A stretch of DNA of 64,000 nt, from contig JAHXIO010000001.1 in NCBI GenBank assembly GCA_025655595.1, positions 372,001 through 436,000 of the forward strand, written 5' to 3'. This document shows, one piece after another, positions 52,439 through 62,449 of the stretch. Every line of letters starts with the position of its first letter. Position 1 is the first letter of the stretch. The translations under genes were made by a program, and so were the position numbers. This stretch comes from Candidatus Thiodiazotropha sp. (ex Monitilora ramsayi) (GTDB lineage Bacteria; Pseudomonadota; Gammaproteobacteria; Chromatiales; Chromatiaceae). The notes below the pieces were generated by a model that had not been told where the DNA came from, searched no databases, and saw only the letters and a list, made by a program, of their open reading frames with translations.

Positions 52439-53683
52439 ATGGCAGATTGCGGGTGCGACAGTCACCAAACGGTAGCCCTTAAACCTTTCGATGAGGCGCT
52501 GAATTTTCTCCTGGCCCAGGCCAACCCTATTACTGAGACCGAGACCCTTCCCCTTGAGCGGGCGTTGGGCCGGGTGTTGGCAGAGCCGGTACACAGTCAT
52601 GTGGATGTACCGCCATGGGATAACAGCGCAATGGACGGTTATGCCGTCAATACCCGGGATCTTGAAAAAATGGAGAGCCTTCGGGTTGCGCAAAGGATTC
52701 CTGCAGGCGCTGCAGGCAGTGAACTGCAAACGGGTACGGCTGCGCGTATCTTTACCGGTGCGCCCGTACCGCCTGGCGCGGACGCTGTTGTCATGCAGGA
52801 GGTCTGCACGGTAGAAGGGGATCAGGTCTCTGTTAATGATGGTGTGAACGCCGGTGCCAATATTCGTCGTGCCGGTGAGGATATCCTGCAGGGAGAAAGT
52901 ATCCTTGCGACAGGGACAAGGCTCTCTCCACAGCACCTGGGTCTGGCTGCCTCTGTGGGAGTCTCGGAGCTGACAGTCTATCGACCGCTGAAAGTGGCAG
53001 TCTTCTCCAGTGGTGATGAACTTGTGATGCCCGGTGGGGAGCTGGGTCCGGGACAGATCTATAACTCCAATCAATTTACCCTCGGCGGCCTGTTGCAACG
53101 CATGGGCTGCGAAGTGATCCAACTGGGTATGGTGGAAGATACCCTGGATGCGACATGTGAGGCCCTGAGCCGCGGTGCTGAGTCTGCCGATCTGATTCTG
53201 GCTTCTGGTGGTGTTTCAGTCGGAGAAGAGGATCACGTCAAACCGGCGGTGGAGCGGTTGGGATCGCTCGACTTGTGGAAGGTCGCCATTCGTCCTGGAA
53301 AACCGATCGCCTTCGGCCAGGTTGATGGAACGCCTTTTTTTGGTGCGCCGGGAAATCCGGTCTCTCTCTTCACGACGTTCACCGTATTTGCCCGTCCTTT
53401 CATATTGCGTATGCAAGGTGTGGAGGGGGACGTGCTTCCCATGTCTTTCAAGGCCATTGCGGGATTTGAGAAGGCGGGCACCGACAAACGACGAGAGTAT
53501 GCCCGGGCAAGAATAGAGCATGACGAGCAGGGGCGGGCAGTGGTGAAGCTCTTTGCTAACCGTTCTTCCGGCGTGCTCAGCTCTGTTGCTTGGGCAAACG
53601 GGTTGGCGGTGTTGCCGGCAATGACGGCTGTTTCTCAGGGTGATACCGTTGAATTTATTCCTTTCAGCGAGCTGATGACATGA
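52439..53683 (+). CDS. moeA: Molybdopterin molybdotransferase MoeA
   Basis: VPPWDNSAMDGYAV, GAPVPPGADAVVMQE, FSSGDEL, FGAPGNPVS. Confidence 0.95.
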   Translation: MADCGCDSHQTVALKPFDEALNFLLAQANPITETETLPLERALGRVLAEPVHSHVDVPPWDNSAMDGYAVNTRDLEKMESLRVAQRIPAGAAGSELQTGTAARIFTGAPVPPGADAVVMQEVCTVEGDQVSVNDGVNAGANIRRAGEDILQGESILATGTRLSPQHLGLAASVGVSELTVYRPLKVAVFSSGDELVMPGGELGPGQIYNSNQFTLGGLLQRMGCEVIQLGMVEDTLDATCEALSRGAESADLILASGGVSVGEEDHVKPAVERLGSLDLWKVAIRPGKPIAFGQVDGTPFFGAPGNPVSLFTTFTVFARPFILRMQGVEGDVLPMSFKAIAGFEKAGTDKRREYARARIEHDEQGRAVVKLFANRSSGVLSSVAWANGLAVLPAMTAVSQGDTVEFIPFSELMT

Positions 53684-53931
53684 TCGAATTGCGATATTTC
53701 GCCCGTTTCAGAGAGGAGTTGGGCGCTGAGGCGGAGCAGATAGAGATTGAGGGTGAACATCGTGTTGGGGACCTTCTCGCCGATCTACGCGCCAGGGGCG
53801 GTGCCTGGTCACGTCTCTTTGCGGAAGATCAGCGTGTCATGACGGCGGTCAACCACGAAGTCGCAGATCTCAGTACTCCGCTAAAAGACGGTGATGAGGT
53901 TGCACTCTTTCCTCCCGTCACCGGCGGTTGA
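53680..53931 (+). CDS. moaD: Molybdopterin synthase sulfur carrier subunit MoaD
   Basis: Ubiquitin-like, C-terminal FPPVTGG. Confidence 0.94.
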   Translation: MIELRYFARFREELGAEAEQIEIEGEHRVGDLLADLRARGGAWSRLFAEDQRVMTAVNHEVADLSTPLKDGDEVALFPPVTGG

Positions 53932-53935
53932 TGCA

Positions 53936-54409
53936 GTGAAGTATATTCATATACAGAGCGAGCCCCTGGATCCCCACTACGAGGTGGATCAGCTGCGGGC
54001 CGACAATCCCACCATTGGCGGTATAGTGAGCTTTATCGGTTTGATGCGTGACATCAATGAGGGCGATAAGGTCAGTCGGCTCTTCCTGGAGCACTATCCC
54101 GGGATGACGGAGAAGGCACTGGAGAAAATCGTCGATGAGGCGATGCGTCGATGGGATCTGGCAGGCTGCCGAGTGGTTCATCGGGTGGGTGAAATGTCTC
54201 CCACCGATCCGATTGTGGTTGTGGTGGTGGCGAGCCGGCACCGTAAAGAAGCCTTCCTTGGTTGTGAATTTGTTATAGACTATCTAAAGACACAGGCCCC
54301 ATTCTGGAAAAAGGAGCTGACGGAAGGGGGCGAGCGCTGGGTGGATGCTCGCGTCAGCGACACGGAAGCAGAAGAAAAGTGGCGTACCGACGAGCTGTCG
54401 GATAACTAA
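53936..54409 (+). CDS. moaE: Molybdopterin synthase catalytic subunit MoaE
   Basis: GGIVSFIGLMRD, LFLEHYPGMTEKAL, VVHRVGEMSPTDPIVVVVVASRHRKEAF, FWKKE. GTG start inferred at 53936. Confidence 0.93.
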   Translation: MKYIHIQSEPLDPHYEVDQLRADNPTIGGIVSFIGLMRDINEGDKVSRLFLEHYPGMTEKALEKIVDEAMRRWDLAGCRVVHRVGEMSPTDPIVVVVVASRHRKEAFLGCEFVIDYLKTQAPFWKKELTEGGERWVDARVSDTEAEEKWRTDELSDN

Positions 54410-54487
54410 AGAAATCACCCTCGCTGCCGCTGAGTCGTAAGTATTGGCAGGTTTGGAAAGGAACCTGGATTTCAGAGAGGCATTTTT

Positions 54488-55135
54488 ATGGATAAACGAC
54501 TCAGGGTGAAAATTGGGCTGCTATGCGCAAGCATGTTAGCGGCACCCGCCGGGGCAAGCGATCTGGCACTGACCGCCAAACTGGGCACGCTTGGGCTCGG
54601 TGTGGAAGGTACTTTTGGACTCACCGAACATTTCAACGCCAGATTGGGCCTGAACAGGTTCACCTACGACCGAAACGAGACGGTTTCGAATATCGAGTAT
54701 GATCTCGATCTGGAGTTGCAGTCCGTTTCATTGCTTGCCGACTGGCATCCTTTCGGATCAGCATTCCGCTTCACCGCGGGTTTGATGAGTAACGGCAATG
54801 AACTGACCGGCGTCTCTACAACGGACGGCCTCACGATTGGTGATACTTTCTATCCCGGTATTGGCCTCAATGCCAAGCTCGATTTCGATTCGACCGCGCC
54901 CTATTTGGGTGTTGGTTGGGGCAATGCCCTGGCGGCCGGAAAAGGTTGGGGGTTCAATGTGGATCTCGGAATCATGTTTCAGGGATCGGGTGATGTGACT
55001 CTGACGCCTACCGGCCCCGGCTCATCTCTGGTCGATCCTGCGGATATCGCACTTGAGGAGCAGCGATTCGAAGACGATATCAGCGGCTATAAGTACTACC
55101 CGGTCTTCTCACTTGGGGCTTCATATAAATTCTGA
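54488..55135 (+). CDS. Predicted outer-membrane beta-barrel protein
   Basis: Signal peptide ending in PAGAS, alternating beta-strand pattern, YLGVGWGNALAAGKGWGFNVDLGIMFQGS, C-terminal aromatic YKF. Confidence 0.75.
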   Translation: MDKRLRVKIGLLCASMLAAPAGASDLALTAKLGTLGLGVEGTFGLTEHFNARLGLNRFTYDRNETVSNIEYDLDLELQSVSLLADWHPFGSAFRFTAGLMSNGNELTGVSTTDGLTIGDTFYPGIGLNAKLDFDSTAPYLGVGWGNALAAGKGWGFNVDLGIMFQGSGDVTLTPTGPGSSLVDPADIALEEQRFEDDISGYKYYPVFSLGASYKF

Positions 55136-55158
55136 TTTGTTTGCCATATCAGAAACAT

Positions 55159-55188
55159 AAAACCCGGCGGAAACGTCGGGTTTTTTTA
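55159..55188 (+). terminator. Rho-independent terminator after the barrel protein
   Basis: aaaacccggc-ggaaac-gtcgggttttttt. Confidence 0.85.
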
Positions 55189-55267
55189 TGGGTGGACGCT
55201 GGTTCCTGTTTCCTCATGCAACTATGTCTCACTGCTCATGCACCTGCTTGGCAGATAGTGGATAGCG

Positions 55268-55308
55268 AAAATCGCCGGGATGACGCACCGCATCCCGGCG
55301 ATTTTTTG
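55268..55308. terminator. Hairpin/terminator downstream of the XRE regulator
   Basis: aaaatcgccgggatg-acgcacc-gcatcccggcgatttttt. Confidence 0.75.
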
Positions 55309-55318
55309 TAGAGGGGGG

Positions 55319-55693
55319 TTATTTCTTGCTTGAATGCAGGAGTACTTGTTCGAAGATGTTCCGTTTAATCCGGCTCCGCAGGGGTTCCGGGAGGCGGTGC
55401 CAAGCTTTGGCGACTTCGGTTGCCTCTTCGTCAAGAACCGTACTGGCCTCTTCGCCGAACATCAGCCAGGCAGGATTAACATCCAGTACCTGGGCGATCT
55501 CATCGATCTTTCTCGGTCGCAGGCTTTTTCCATTCTCGATCTTCTGGATAACCGCTTGATTGGTCCCGGCGCGCAGGGCAAGCTCTTCCTGGGTCCAACC
55601 ACGTTCCCGCCTTTTACGTCTCAGCCGAGAGCCTAGGGTATCCATTTTACGCGGTATGTAAGTTTCAAATTTCTGTGCGTGTGCGTAACTCAT
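55319..55693 (-). CDS. XRE-family helix-turn-helix transcriptional regulator
   Basis: LGSRLRRKRRERGWTQEELALRAGTNQAVIQKIENGKSLRPRKIDEIAQVLDVNPAWL. Start uncertain (MSYAHAQ at 55693 chosen). Confidence 0.88.
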   Translation of the reverse strand: MSYAHAQKFETYIPRKMDTLGSRLRRKRRERGWTQEELALRAGTNQAVIQKIENGKSLRPRKIDEIAQVLDVNPAWLMFGEEASTVLDEEATEVAKAWHRLPEPLRSRIKRNIFEQVLLHSSKK

Positions 55694-55824
55694 AGTCCTT
55701 CCCATTTGGATGCTAAAGGGTGTTGCATCGTCTGTACGAGATAGCGGCGATGCGTACAAAAACTTGACACCCCGCAGAAGTCCGTCGCGTCGTCTGCGAA
55801 ATTAATTCCGTTATCTGGGAAGAA

Positions 55825-55840
55825 TGTGACTTAATTCACA
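55825..55840. promoter_or_regulatory. CRP/Vfr-type palindrome TGTGA-N6-TCACA
   Basis: tgtgacttaattcaca in the divergent intergenic region between the XRE regulator and lgt. Confidence 0.6.
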
Positions 55841-55863
55841 GAATTGTAACATGGTTAATGTGT

Positions 55864-55883
55864 CGTAAATTGTCATATTTACG
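55864..55883. promoter_or_regulatory. Palindrome cgtaaat-tgtcat-atttacg, candidate operator
   Basis: Perfect 7-bp half-sites with 6-bp spacer, upstream of lgt. Confidence 0.5.
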
Positions 55884-55933
55884 GATATTTGGCGGATTCG
55901 TGAACCTTATTCCTTGTGATACCATGCGCGACC

Positions 55934-56785
55934 ATGATCACCTACCCAGACATTATTGATCCGGTATTGCTTGAGCTCGGACCGCTTAAAATCCATTGGT
56001 ACGGTGCGATGTACCTAATCGGATTTCTGGGCGGCTGGTGGCTTGGGCGGGTTCGCGCCGCAAAACCCGGTAGTCTCTGGTCCGCACAGCAGGTCGATGA
56101 CATGGTGTTTTTCATCGTTCTCGGTGTGGTGTTGGGAGGACGATTCGGCTATGTGTTTTTCTATGGATGGAACAATCTCATCGAGAATCCACTCTCGATT
56201 TTTCGGGTGTGGGAAGGCGGTATGTCCTTCCATGGAGGGTTGCTCGGGGTGTTGTTGGCGATGTGGCTGTTTGCCCGCCGTCACCGACGTACATTCTTTG
56301 AAGCGACCGATTTTATTGCCCCTCTGGTGACCATCGGCTTGGGTGCCGGTCGTCTGGGCAATTTCATCAACGCAGAGCTTTGGGGTGGCCCGACCAGCCT
56401 GCCATGGGGTATGCGGGTACCTTGTGCGGATGCGCCCGGGCTTTGTAGTCGCCTGGGCCAGCCGATGGATGCGCTCTATTCATTGCCGGTTCATCCCAAT
56501 CAGCTCTATGAATTCCTCCTCGAAGGGGTCCTCCTGTTCCTGATCCTGTGGTTCTTCTCCGCAAAGGGTCCGCCCCGCATGGCTGTATCGGGAGTTTTCC
56601 TGCTCTGTTATGGTCTCTTTCGTTTTATAGTAGAGTTGGTGCGCATGCCGGATGCCCATATCGGTTATCTCGCCTTTGACTGGGTGACGATGGGTCAGAT
56701 CCTGAGTGCACCGATGATCGTGTTTGGTATTGTTTTACTTTTTTTGGCTTATCGTGTGAAAGCCCCTTCGGAATCAACTTCATGA
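55934..56785 (+). CDS. lgt: Prolipoprotein diacylglyceryl transferase Lgt
   Basis: [69 protein letters not shown]. Confidence 0.97.
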   Translation: MITYPDIIDPVLLELGPLKIHWYGAMYLIGFLGGWWLGRVRAAKPGSLWSAQQVDDMVFFIVLGVVLGGRFGYVFFYGWNNLIENPLSIFRVWEGGMSFHGGLLGVLLAMWLFARRHRRTFFEATDFIAPLVTIGLGAGRLGNFINAELWGGPTSLPWGMRVPCADAPGLCSRLGQPMDALYSLPVHPNQLYEFLLEGVLLFLILWFFSAKGPPRMAVSGVFLLCYGLFRFIVELVRMPDAHIGYLAFDWVTMGQILSAPMIVFGIVLLFLAYRVKAPSESTS

Positions 56786-57576
56786 AGCAGTATCTCAATC
56801 TATTGCGTCACGTGCTCGAACAGGGTGCGGTGAAAGAGGATCGTACGGGAACCGGTACCCGCAGTGTATTCGGCTACCAGATGCGCTTTGATCTTGCTGA
56901 CGGTTTTCCCGTGCTGACGACAAAAAAACTGCATCTGCGGTCGATCATTCACGAACTGCTCTGGTTTCTCAATGGCGATACCAACGTACGTTATCTGAAA
57001 GAGAACGGGGTGAGTATCTGGGATGAGTGGGCGGATGAGAACGGCGATCTGGGGCCTGTCTACGGGCATCAGTGGCGCTCATGGCCTGCGCCTGATGGAG
57101 GTAAGATTGACCAGATAAGTCAGTTGGTCGACCAGATCAGAAACAACCCGGATTCACGTCGCCTCATCGTCTCTGCCTGGAATCCGAGCGATATCGAGCG
57201 GATGGCGCTGCCCCCCTGTCACTGTTTGTTTCAATTCTATGTGGCTGATGGGCGTCTCTCCTGTCAGCTCTATCAACGCAGTGCCGATATCTTTCTCGGC
57301 GTGCCGTTCAATATCGCCTCCTATTCACTACTGACTCTGATGATGGCGCAAGTCACCGGTCTGCAGCCCGGTGAGTTCATTCATACGTTCGGCGATGCCC
57401 ATCTCTACAGCAACCATTTAGAGCAGGCGCAACTGCAACTCAGCCGTGAACCGCGAACCCTGCCTTCCATGCGGATCAATCCTTCGGTCGAGGATATTTT
57501 CAGCTTCCGCTTCGAGGATTTTCAACTGACCGATTACGATCCGCACCCCCATATCAAGGCGCCGGTAGCGGTCTGA
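56782..57576 (+). CDS. thyA: Thymidylate synthase
   Basis: [55 protein letters not shown]. Confidence 0.97.
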   Translation: MKQYLNLLRHVLEQGAVKEDRTGTGTRSVFGYQMRFDLADGFPVLTTKKLHLRSIIHELLWFLNGDTNVRYLKENGVSIWDEWADENGDLGPVYGHQWRSWPAPDGGKIDQISQLVDQIRNNPDSRRLIVSAWNPSDIERMALPPCHCLFQFYVADGRLSCQLYQRSADIFLGVPFNIASYSLLTLMMAQVTGLQPGEFIHTFGDAHLYSNHLEQAQLQLSREPRTLPSMRINPSVEDIFSFRFEDFQLTDYDPHPHIKAPVAV

Positions 57577-58082
57577 TGGAGCAAGATGCTCCAAAGATTT
57601 CACTCATTGTGGCGATGGATAAGAACGGTGTCATCGGTCGAGACAACCGCTTACCCTGGCGATTGCCGGCCGACCTCAGCCATTTTAAGCAAGTGACTAT
57701 GGGTAAGCCCATCGTGATGGGGCGCAAGACCTGGGAGTCTCTGCCGGGTGTGTTGCCGGGACGCAAACACATCGTGATCACACGGGACCAGGCATACCGG
57801 GCCGAGTCGTGCACAGTGGTTCACTCCGCAGAGGAGGCCATTGCAGAGGCAGGCAATGTGGCTGAGATCATGATCGTCGGTGGCGGGGCTATATATAAGG
57901 AGTTGCTGCCCAAGGCCGATCGCCTCTATCTGACCCTGGTGGATGTGGAGGTGGATGGCGATGCCTATTTTCCGCAAATCGACTGGGATGCCTGGCGTGA
58001 GATGAGTCGGGATTCTCATCCGGCGGATGAGAAAAACCCCTACGCATACACCTTTCTCGAACTGGAGCGGACTAAGTCCTAG
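57576..58082 (+). CDS. folA: Dihydrofolate reductase
   Basis: [50 protein letters not shown]. Confidence 0.96.
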   Translation: MEQDAPKISLIVAMDKNGVIGRDNRLPWRLPADLSHFKQVTMGKPIVMGRKTWESLPGVLPGRKHIVITRDQAYRAESCTVVHSAEEAIAEAGNVAEIMIVGGGAIYKELLPKADRLYLTLVDVEVDGDAYFPQIDWDAWREMSRDSHPADEKNPYAYTFLELERTKS

Positions 58083-58831
58083 TCTTCTCCACGCTCTTTC
58101 CCACCGCCTTGTGGGGCATGCTGCAGAATTCTGTCTGCCATACGGGAGAAAGGTAGACTCTGTATCCAGACCCTCCCGGTGCCGCTCAGGGTGGCGAGGA
58201 AGATCCCTTCTCCACCGAATATCATTGACTTGAGTCCACCTGCCATACTGATGTCGTACTCGATCCCATCGGTGAAGCCGACCAGGCAGCCGGTATCGAT
58301 GCGCAGGGTTTCGCCATTGAGCTGCTTTTCAATCACGGCTCCTCCCGCCTGAATGAAGGCCATACCGTCACCTTCCAGCTTCTGTAGAATAAAGCCCTCG
58401 CCGCCGAACAGCCCACTGCCGAGCCGCTTATTGAAGGCGATATCGAGTTTGGTGCCCAGGGCGGCACAGAGAAAGGCATCTTTCTGGCAGGTGATGCGTC
58501 CGCCAAGTTGGCTGAGATCGAGTGGCATCACGGAACCGGGGTAGGGAGCGGAAAAGGCGACCGTTGCCTTGTTCGTATCTCCACTATGAGTGAAATGGGT
58601 AGTAAAGACCGATTCTCCCGTGAGCATACGTTTGCCGGCACTGAATAGTTTGCCGAATACTCCTTCATCGGGATCGGCACCGTCACCCATTTTGGTCTCG
58701 AAGCTAATCTGATTGTCCATGTAGGTCATGGAGCCCGCTTCGGCAATCACCGTCTCGCCCGGGTCGAGATATATCTCCACAAGCTGCATGTCGTGACCGA
58801 TGATCTTGTGCTCAATCTCATGGGCGCGCAT
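58079..58831 (-). CDS. TIGR00266/AIM24 family protein
   Basis: [71 protein letters not shown]. Confidence 0.92.
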   Translation of the reverse strand: MRAHEIEHKIIGHDMQLVEIYLDPGETVIAEAGSMTYMDNQISFETKMGDGADPDEGVFGKLFSAGKRMLTGESVFTTHFTHSGDTNKATVAFSAPYPGSVMPLDLSQLGGRITCQKDAFLCAALGTKLDIAFNKRLGSGLFGGEGFILQKLEGDGMAFIQAGGAVIEKQLNGETLRIDTGCLVGFTDGIEYDISMAGGLKSMIFGGEGIFLATLSGTGRVWIQSLPFSRMADRILQHAPQGGGKERGED

Positions 58832-58876
58832 GGGTTGCTCCTTTTTCGTAAACTTGCCTGACTGGGTGTCGGCGGC

Positions 58877-59716
58877 CTATTTTTTAGTTGGTTTCATGAT
58901 GCCGGAACAGTTTAAGTGAATCGCTTTGGGTGGTTGCGATTTACGCACGCGAAGCGCGGTGAGCTCTCCACCCCAAAGACAACCGCTGTCGAGGCACCAG
59001 ACATTGCCTGATTGATGATAGCCCAGGGTCGACCAGTGACCAAAGATGATGCGGTTGTCACGGGAGGCGCGTCCCGATACGGCAAACCACGGCAGTGCTC
59101 CATTGGATTGAGAACCTGGCGAGCCTTTGTCACGCAGAGAGAGCCTGCCGTCTTTGGTGCAGTAGCGCAGTCGGGTGAAAGCGTTGGTAATGAACCGTAG
59201 TCGGTCGAGACCTTTCATGTCATCACGCCACCGGTCAGGTTGGTTTCCGTACATCTTCTGGCAGAAATCATGAAAACCGGGTCCGCGCAGCGTTTGTTCC
59301 AGCTCTCGTGCGCAGGCTTTGGCCGTGTCGAGGTCCCACTGGGGGGGTAAGCCGGCGTGGATCAGACTGTAACCCCTTTTTTCACTGTGGTGCATGAGTG
59401 GCCTATGTCGCAGCCAGTCGGTCAGGTCGTCCAGGTCGGGTGCGTGAAGAATCTTATCCAGGGTGCCATGTTTATAGTGGCTGCGGTTGCCCTGAGAGAG
59501 GGCAAGCAGGTGGAGGTCATGGTTTCCGAGTACGGTGATCGCCCGCTCTCCCAGGGATTTGACGAAGCGCAGTACTTCGAGAGATTTGGGCCCGCGGTTG
59601 ACCAGGTCGCCGGCAAACCAGAGTTTATCTTTATCCGGGTTGAACTCAATCTTCTCGAGTAACGCCATGAGTTCATCATAGCAGCCCTGTACATCACCGA
59701 TCGCATAGACAGCCAT
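58877..59716 (-). CDS. apaH: Symmetrical bis(5'-nucleosyl)-tetraphosphatase ApaH
   Basis: YAIGDVQGCYDEL, WFAGDLVNRGPKSLEVLRFV, VLGNHDLHLLA, LIHAGLPPQWD. Start set at 59716. Confidence 0.94.
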   Translation of the reverse strand: MAVYAIGDVQGCYDELMALLEKIEFNPDKDKLWFAGDLVNRGPKSLEVLRFVKSLGERAITVLGNHDLHLLALSQGNRSHYKHGTLDKILHAPDLDDLTDWLRHRPLMHHSEKRGYSLIHAGLPPQWDLDTAKACARELEQTLRGPGFHDFCQKMYGNQPDRWRDDMKGLDRLRFITNAFTRLRYCTKDGRLSLRDKGSPGSQSNGALPWFAVSGRASRDNRIIFGHWSTLGYHQSGNVWCLDSGCLWGGELTALRVRKSQPPKAIHLNCSGIMKPTKK

Positions 59717-60342
59717 TAGTCGGTATCCAGTTTCGCAAGTTGCCGGTCGTGAGCGGATGAAAGCAATAGCAGCGAGGTGCTTGCCCCGATCAGGGCGAGA
59801 AACATGTCTGTTTGCGTATCCCAGGGGTCGCCTTGGGTGCCGAGAAACGCTTCGGCCGCCTGGTCGCTGAGCAAGGCCACCCACCACTCGATCAGCTCAT
59901 AGAAGGCACTGAAGGCGAGGCAGATGGAGAGAGAGATAAAAAACAGCCATCGTCCTCTTTGTAGAGGAGAGCGTCTCAACAGGATTTCCCGGGCGAGAAT
60001 CGCCGGCACGAAGCCCTGTACAAAATGTCCCACACGATCATAGTGATTACGGGAAAGGTCGAGTGCTTCCTGCAACCAGTTGAAGAGGGGGACCTCCGCA
60101 TAGGTATAGTAACCGCCGATCATTAATATGACGGCGTGAATGGCCAGCAATCGACAAAGCAATAAGGTCAGTGGGAAGCGCTGCCAGGTCAGCGTGAGCA
60201 GGACCAGGCCAATCATGACTGGTGAGGTCTCAAGGAACCAAGTATAGCGGTCAGCGACCGGATCGATGCCGCTGAGGATGAGCAGCAGTAAAACAGTGGC
60301 GGCCAACCAGATTGGTTCAGACAGCCGCAAATTCCGCTCCAT
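59716..60342 (-). CDS. DUF2238 (YjdF-like) integral membrane protein
   Basis: HYDRVGHFVQGFVPAILAREILLR, AFYELIEWWVALL, LGTQGDPWDTQTDMFLALIGA. Confidence 0.88.
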   Translation of the reverse strand: MERNLRLSEPIWLAATVLLLLILSGIDPVADRYTWFLETSPVMIGLVLLTLTWQRFPLTLLLCRLLAIHAVILMIGGYYTYAEVPLFNWLQEALDLSRNHYDRVGHFVQGFVPAILAREILLRRSPLQRGRWLFFISLSICLAFSAFYELIEWWVALLSDQAAEAFLGTQGDPWDTQTDMFLALIGASTSLLLLSSAHDRQLAKLDTD

Positions 60343-60381
60343 GTTTACCTCTTTTTTAAATCCTTGTCAGTCAGTGCCGCC

Positions 60382-60765
60382 TCAATGGAGACTGCCTGGC
60401 CTGGCCAGCGAGAAGGGCGGGATAGTGGCGTCAAAGTGTTTACCCTGGTTATCGATCATGTCGTAGCTGCCTTGCATGCTGCCTACCGGTGTATCGAGTA
60501 CAGTTCCGCTGGTATAGCGAAAGGTCTCACCGGGTTTTATATTGGGCTGTTCGCCAACCACACCCTCGCCGCGTACCTCCTGAACTTTGCCGTTCGCATC
60601 CGTAATGATCCAGTGGCGGTTCATCAGGCGCGCCGGGATCTCTCCCTCGTTTCGGATGGTGACGGTATAGGAGAAGACAAACCGTTGCTCGTCAGGTTGT
60701 GACTGGGATTCTACGTAGTTGGTCTCAACCTGAACGTCGATTCGGTTGGGTGATTCTGATTCCAT
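60382..60765 (-). CDS. apaG: ApaG (Co2+/Mg2+ efflux-associated protein)
   Basis: FSYTVTIRNEGEIPARLMNRHWIITDANGKVQEVRGEGVVGEQPNIKPGETFRYTSG. Confidence 0.95.
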   Translation of the reverse strand: MESESPNRIDVQVETNYVESQSQPDEQRFVFSYTVTIRNEGEIPARLMNRHWIITDANGKVQEVRGEGVVGEQPNIKPGETFRYTSGTVLDTPVGSMQGSYDMIDNQGKHFDATIPPFSLARPGSLH

Positions 60766-61020
60766 GGAAAGCTAAATTCCGGTCGTTTGATATTTGCAGT
60801 GTAAGGGTACTGAGGGGGCGCTTGATGTGCAACGGGTAAGACAATCAGGTTCTCGTGACAAACGGCTCCCGATTTTTATCGATCGAGATGGAATACCGAG
60901 AGTCAACGCCTGATCACAAAGAAAATGTGAATGGGATCTACAGGGTGCAATGATAATTTCAAGAATTTAAAGCTTGTGCCGACAGGTAAAGCATTGGTAC
61001 GGAAAACCTAAGGTTTTGAG

Positions 61021-61497
61021 ATGAGAGGTATTTTTTTAGCTCTGGTTCTGGTCGCCAGTATCGGCAGCTCTTGGGCTGTGGATGGGCCTGAGATGACCCG
61101 CTCACTGATTGCGGCCGTCTCTCTCGGGGAAGTCCGGCAAGTGGAGGATCTGCTCGCCCAAGGTGCGAATGTCGACAGTACGAATCAGGCCGGCAGGACA
61201 CTGCTTCAACTGGCAGCCATTCGAGGCAACACCTACACCGTCAGGGCCTTGTTGTCTGCGGGAGCCGATGTGAACCTTGCCGGGCCCAGAGGTAGTACGC
61301 CGCTAATGGAGGCATCAGCATTCGGTCATCTGGATGTGGTTAAGCTGCTGGTACAGCGTGGTGCCGACCTGAATGCGGCTGATCAGACGGGTAATACCGC
61401 CCTTGGATTGGCTAATCGTGGCGGTCACGACCCGGTCTCTGCCCTGTTGAGCGAGATGGGGGCGTCAGAAACGGCGCCCGATGGGAAGGAAAAGTAG
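61021..61497 (+). CDS. Exported ankyrin-repeat protein
   Basis: Signal peptide and ANK repeats: AGRTLLQLAAIRGNTYTVRALLSAGADVNLAGPRGSTPLMEASAFGHLDVVKLLVQRGADLN. Confidence 0.88.
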   Translation: MRGIFLALVLVASIGSSWAVDGPEMTRSLIAAVSLGEVRQVEDLLAQGANVDSTNQAGRTLLQLAAIRGNTYTVRALLSAGADVNLAGPRGSTPLMEASAFGHLDVVKLLVQRGADLNAADQTGNTALGLANRGGHDPVSALLSEMGASETAPDGKEK

Positions 61498-61597
61498 TAA
61501 TTGAGCGCTATTTGGACAGCAACGTGAACAGGTTCAAGGTTAAGTTGATGGTAAGGATTAATATTTTTACTTAACTGATTGATTATTTTGGTGTGCT

Positions 61598-61759
61598 ATG
61601 AAGACAAGATATTCCCATAGAAGCCCCGACTTTTTCGCGGTTCTATTGGTTCTGGTAGTAGTCGGGTTTGGAATGACACTGGCGGTGCAGATCGGCACCT
61701 CGGATCGGGATCGCATGGTGGATACGGAAGTGGTTCAAGTTAACCCGAATGCGGGTTGA
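61598..61759 (+). CDS. Candidate 53-aa single-TM small protein (not in the ORF track)
   Basis: ATG..TGA reading MKTRYSHRSPDFFAVLLVLVVVGFGMTLAVQIGTSDRDRMVDTEVVQVNPNAG. Confidence 0.5.
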   Translation: MKTRYSHRSPDFFAVLLVLVVVGFGMTLAVQIGTSDRDRMVDTEVVQVNPNAG

Positions 61760-61773
61760 GTCTCGGTGTGCTA

Positions 61774-62418
61774 TCAGAGGTAGTAGACAGATTTCGTCAT
61801 CAGTTTCGACGTCAGTTTCATGGCCATTTTGATCGGCCCCGGCAGTTTCGCGCCACCCGCCTCCAGCGCCACCGTCGCGTGGTGAATCTCATCATCCTTC
61901 ATCTGTTCCAGGACCGCGCGGCTCTTTTCGTCCTGCGGGGGAAGGCGCTGTAGATGATCCTCCAGGTGCGCTTCCACCTGATGTTCAGTCTCGGCGACAA
62001 ATCCCAGGCTCCATTTATCACCCGCCAGGCCGGCTGTTGCGCCGATCATGAAAGATCCCGCATACCAGAAGGGGTTCAGCAGGCTCTTACGATTGTCGAG
62101 GGCTTTCAATCGGGACTCGCACCAGTCGAGGTGGTCGTTCTCCTCCTGTGCTGCCCGCTCCATACTGTCTCGGACTTCAGGCAGTTTGGCGGTTAGCGCC
62201 TGTCCCTGGTAAAGCGCCTGCGCACAGACCTCTCCGGTATGATTGATCCGCATCAGGCGGGCAGCCAAGTCCCTCTCCTGATCACTCATATCGGACTCAG
62301 GATGGGCGTTTGCCGGATCCGGTCGCTCGGTGACCTGAGGACGTCCGAAAAGTGTGCGAAGGGCTTGATCGACGCCGATAATAAATCGGTCTGCTGGGTG
62401 GTCTGTTCTCTCGGGCAT
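61774..62418 (-). CDS. coq7: Demethoxyubiquinone hydroxylase Coq7
   Basis: LMRINHTGEVCAQALYQGQAL, AQEENDHLDWCESRL, KDDEIHHATVALEAGG diiron motifs. Confidence 0.93.
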   Translation of the reverse strand: MPERTDHPADRFIIGVDQALRTLFGRPQVTERPDPANAHPESDMSDQERDLAARLMRINHTGEVCAQALYQGQALTAKLPEVRDSMERAAQEENDHLDWCESRLKALDNRKSLLNPFWYAGSFMIGATAGLAGDKWSLGFVAETEHQVEAHLEDHLQRLPPQDEKSRAVLEQMKDDEIHHATVALEAGGAKLPGPIKMAMKLTSKLMTKSVYYL

Positions 62419-62449
62419 AGCGGAACCTTAGCTTCAGCGGGCGTCTGGA

